Below, piece after piece: positions 60,346 through 64,000 of a stretch of 64,000 nt of DNA (its first letter is position 1; each line of letters opens with the position of its first letter). A model generated the notes under the pieces. The model had not been told where the DNA came from. It searched no databases and saw only the letters and a program-made list of their open reading frames with translations. The DNA lies in NCBI GenBank assembly GCA_948099385.1, contig CANUEZ040000103.1, forward strand, positions 9,224,501-9,288,500. Reading direction: 5' to 3'. This stretch comes from Fasciola hepatica. Lineage: Eukaryota; Platyhelminthes; Trematoda; Plagiorchiida; Fasciolidae. Position numbers and translations under genes: made by a program.

Positions 60346-60616
60346 ATTTAGGATTTATCTCAGTTAAGTCAGGACATGCTCCCGTATAGAGTCTATAACC
60401 CGTGGTCCTCGGTATGTGACACGATAGCGAATATACTCGGCAGCGCGCAAAGCAGAACTCAAAACGCTGGAGTGGGACAACGTCTGTATTGGAGGAGCGC
60501 AACGGCGTGCAGACGACGTACACAGGCGGAGCAAGTGGCGCCACCAAAAACGGTCATTGTTCAAATAAACAAATTTGTTAGTCTTTGTCATCGAGTGCTT
60601 TATTGGTAGCACTACA
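60346..60616 (-). repeat. 3' LTR of the right-edge Gypsy element
   Basis: Reverse complement of 575-846. It starts TGTAGTGCTACCAATAAAGC on the minus strand, so it keeps an AATAAA signal. The last two bases differ from the left copy (AAATG against AAACA), leaving the exact end open by 2 bp. Confidence 0.82.
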
Positions 60617-61199
60617 GGGGTCTCCCCCTAGAAGGCCGACGCAGTTGGGCTTCGACCCGTGATGAGTACGCCGGATTCGGTGGCGAGAGACGTTTTCCAT
60701 GCCTCCCGCCGCGGTCGAACACAACAGCGAAGCCAGCACAAGCCGTTCTCCATGACTCACACTGGTCGCTGTGCGTCGATCGCAAAATTGCGTCCTCCTC
60801 AAAATGTTATCCGACCGGGGTAGATCCTGTTCGTGACCTGGCAGTGGTGATTGTGTTGTAGGGTTTGTCGTTGTCGGCATATCCCAAAGTTCCGTGTCCC
60901 TGTGGTTGTCATTGCCTTCGTAAGCGAGCTAGCGTCCGGCGTCAAATGGGTCCAGTCGCGATCCAGTGAGCCTTGTGTTGGAGCCATGCGAGATCCTGGA
61001 ATTCCATGTGGTTCTGTCAGACGGGACGAGCTGGAAGGCAAGAAACACGAGCAAGCTGCGCCTCGAGGCGCGATCGGATATTCGACTGAGGGGGACATAC
61101 CGGCGCAATACAGGCTGCCGCCACCCTTGTCGTGATCACCACGTGGTCGTGCATTCATATATCATTGGACTATGTACAAGTTGAATATGAAGAGTAAAC
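60617..61199 (-). mobile_element. Region between pol and 3' LTR
   Basis: Non-coding in my view. It is almost identical to 1-574, with about one amino-acid-level change in the longest frame, and ends in the polypurine tract AGGGGGAGA next to the LTR. No transmembrane envelope-like frame is seen. Confidence 0.75.
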
Positions 61200-64000
61200 T
61201 TAAATATATACAACTGTTACATATTCAGAAAACCTCGTTGGCTGTCGCAGCTCGCGGCCGCGTCGATTTCTCCTGTTGACCGGTGCAGCTGTGTCTTTCG
61301 TGGAGTTTGGTGTTGCAACAGGTAACGAGGGGTCGTTAGTGGGAGTAACAGGGGCCGACTCGGGACGACTAACCGAAGGTTGTGAGCAGGTAGGGACACT
61401 GAGTGGGTTGTTCGAGGTGGGTTCTGCCTCGATGAAGGCTGGTTTGAGGCGGTCTATGCTGATGGTCTCCTTCCTGCCCTCGACGTCCACCACGTATTTC
61501 TTTTCCTTTCGCTGGACGACGCGGAACGGGCCAGAGTAAGCCGCCTGCAGTGGTGATCGCACTGCATCTACTCGAATAAACACATGGATGGTGGTAGCTA
61601 GAGCGGTAGGTATGTAGTTGCTCAGGGTTTTTTCTCGTGGTGGGGTGGGCTTTATCACCCGCATTTGGTGCGACAACCGTTTTGCGTAATCCCCGTAATT
61701 AAAATTTATAGGTGGTAATGGAGAAACCAACTCACCTGGAAGTCGTAGTGTGCAACCATAAACCAGTTCAGCCGCCGTAACACCCATATCGGCTTTAACG
61801 GTGTTACGCAGTCCTGAGATAACGATCGGCAAAACTTCACTCCATAATGGGTTATCACGAGCACGAAGGGCTGCTTTCAGCTGGCGATGGAATCGCTCCA
61901 CCATGCCATTGGCCTGAGGATGATAGGCCGTCGTCTTGTTGTGTCGACAACCGAATGCGTTTAGTAGCTCGTGGAAGGCGCCGTCGAAATGAGAACCGCG
62001 ATCAGTGGTCACGATAGCAGGGCAACCGAACTGACTCACCCAACCGGTTAGAAATGCTTTTGCAGCTTCCTCTGAGGTTGGGCGAGGAATAGGTATGGCC
62101 TGTGGCCAGCGAGTGAAACGATCTACGCAAGTGAGGATGTAGACGCAGCCATTGGATGGCGGAAGTGGCCCCACGAGATCCACATGCACATGATGAAAGC
62201 GTGCGTCCGGTTCGCAGAATGTGCCTAAAGTAGATTTGGTGTGACGCTGTATCTTAACTCGTTGGCACTGGAGACAAGCACGAGCCCAAAGACGTACGTC
62301 ACGTTTGACGCAAGGCCAGACGAATCGCTCGGTGACTAGTTTCACTGAGGCGGTTACCCCTGGGTGCGATAAGTTGTGGAGGCTGGTAAAAACTCGTCGG
62401 CGAAAACTGGCAGGAACTAGTGGTCGGGGTCGACCTTGTGACACATCGCAAATGATAGTTACGTCCGAAGTTGGAAGGGCCACTGGCACTAGGTGCAGGG
62501 AGCTGTTGTGTCTGAGTTGCTCTACCTCAGGATCTGTCGTTTGGGCTGCGGCGATTGCTTCTAGGTCTATGCCCATGGGTAGTGGGTAGTCGATATTGTG
62601 AACGCGTGAGAGTGCGTCTGCTACGGGATTGTGTGCCCCAGAGACGTGTCGAATGTCCGTAGTAAACTGCGAAACCTAGTCTAAGTGGCGAATCTCGCGT
62701 GGCGAATCTCGGTCAGAAGCTGACTGGAGGGCGTACACTAGTGGTTTATGATCTGTAAACACTGTGAACAATTGACCCTCGAGTATGTGCCGGAAGTATC
62801 GGATACCCAAATAGATTGCCAGCAGTTCTCTGCTGAACGTACTATATCGGGATTCCGAAGGCTGGAGACGCTTGGAGAAGAAAGCTATTGGTTGCCATGA
62901 GTTGTTGACGAATTGCTGCAACACTGCTCCAACAGCCGTGTCCGAAGCATCTGTTCCTAATGCCAGGGGAGCAGAAGGAGCGGGATGTGCAAGGAGTGCT
63001 ATGTTGGCGATAGCATCCATGATCAAAGTAAAAGCTGCCTGCGCCGTGTCGGAAAAAATGAATTTCCGCTTACCTTCACGTAAAAGGTCTGTTAGGGGCT
63101 GCATTATTTCGGCGCAGTGTGAGATAAAGCGGCGATAAAAGTTAACTAGGCCAGAAAATTGGCGCAACTGTCGGTAAGAGTGAGGCTCAGGATAGTCGCG
63201 AATTGCCGCCACCTTGTCAGGCAGGGGCTGTATGCCTGAGGCTGAGATTTCGTGACCTAGGAACGTGATGGTCGTCCTACCTAATTCGCACTTAGCAGGG
63301 TCAATGGTTACACCGTGTTGACTGAGGCGCTCAAAAAGAGCACGCAGGTGTGTCATATGCTCTTCTTTTGAAGAACTTGCCACCAAAATATCGTCTAAGT
63401 ACACGTAGACATTCTTCAAACCGCGTGTTGCCTCATGCATAAACCTTTGCTGAGCCCAAAAGGCATGCGCAAAAACTCGAATAGTCCGAATGGAGTTGTG
63501 ACAGCGGTTTTAGGGATGTCAGCCTCTGCTACTGGGATTTGGTGGTGGGCTCTGACGAGGTCGATTCTGCTGAAAACAGAACAACCAGACAGAGTAGAAG
63601 TAAGATCTTGAATATGTGGAATGGGGTACCTATCCGGGACAGTAGCCTGGTTGAGGGCCCTGTAGTCACCGCAGGGGCGCCAATCGCCATTAGGTTTAGG
63701 AACCATATGAAGGGGCGAGGCCCAAGGGCTACTGGACGGGCGTATTACGCCTAATTCCAGCATGTGTTTAAACTCAGCCTGTGCTACGCGGAGCTTGTCT
63801 AAGGTCAAGCGGCGTGGTCGGCTAAATGCTGGGGGTCCTTTATTGACAATATGGTGGGCAACGTTAGTGGTCACCGCGGGAAGGGGGCCAGATTGTCTTA
63901 GCATTGCCGGGTAAGCTGAAAGTAGGTCTGCGTACGGGTGTTTGGCCTGCGGTTCGATGTAAAGGGGCGTGATGTGATTCACGGAGGAATACGACCCGGT
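61200..64000 (-). pseudogene. pol: Gypsy pol: reverse transcriptase, RNase H, integrase; one frameshift and one stop
   Basis: Pol copies element RNA into DNA and inserts it. The frame is open at the window edge (64,000). Reverse transcriptase: [42 protein letters not shown] (first catalytic Asp), FLRMPFGL, then a frameshift at about 63,455, apparently a deletion of roughly 20 bases, then FMHEATRG and YVYLDDILVAS (catalytic DD). RNase H: LALGTDASDTAVGAVLQQ, SRELLAIYLGIRYFRH and FTDHKPLVYAL. An in-frame TAG at 62,676 precedes VSQFTTDIRHV...DALSRVH. Integrase (62,576-61,200): LHNLSHPG...CLQC zinc domain, HVDLVGPLPP, VTTDRGSHF, NGMVERFHRQLK (D, D, E), then a YSGPFRVVQR and IDRLKPAF C-terminal fold. 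No chromodomain. Two lesions only, so the copy is young. Confidence 0.92.

Overview
The window looks like repeat-dense intergenic DNA from a flatworm nuclear genome. A tapeworm of the large-genome pseudophyllidean type is my best guess; this is inference. The grounds are metazoan CR1-like, Gypsy and BEL/Pao retroelements packed end to end, long (AT)n tracts, and a 37-bp GT-AG intron of the very small size typical of flatworms. I see no prokaryotic gene organisation, no rRNA or convincing tRNA gene, no CRISPR array and no single-copy host gene. Every coding stretch I recognise comes from a mobile element, with one possible exception: a MULE-type transposase-like gene at 30.4-32.8 kb, which is nearly intact and could be a domesticated gene.

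Layout. 1-846: 3' tail and LTR of a Gypsy element (+). 1.39-2.7 kb: much older Gypsy integrase remnant (+). 4.5-9.6 kb: degraded CR1-like element 1 (+), its endonuclease split by a 376-bp solo LTR with a CTGGG target duplication. 9.98-12.71 kb: dispersed repeat R1, matched in inverted orientation at 25.26-27.68 kb and in a diverged third copy at 48.13-49.77 kb. 15.2-16.14 kb: BEL/Pao integrase remnant (+). 17.5-20.6 kb: a second non-LTR lineage, element F (+). 22.3-25.2 kb: dispersed repeat R2, copy a. 27.87-35.26 kb: a second R2 copy, apparently split by about 4.8 kb holding the MULE gene. 35.4-44.7 kb: three CR1-like copies (B, C, D), all on the minus strand and arranged head to tail. 46.3-47.7 kb: element G, related to F (+). 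51.43-53.79 kb: internally deleted Gypsy element with both LTRs, PBS, PPT and a CTGG duplication, lying inside another R2 copy. 54.9-57.7 kb: CR1-like copy E (-). 57.7-60.3 kb: R2 copy d. 60.35-64 kb: a young Gypsy element (-), the same family as the left edge, with a pol gene broken by one frameshift and one stop.

The elements form a layered insertion history. R1 and R2 are long (about 2.4-2.9 kb), lack any recognisable enzyme, and share a 3' tail ending in a polyadenylation-like signal and (ATT)n. They are probably non-autonomous retroposons that could use a CR1/RTE-type machinery, but this is inferred from the tail alone. The two points most worth a second look are the MULE-like gene with its mini-intron and PHD finger, and the R1/R2 families.
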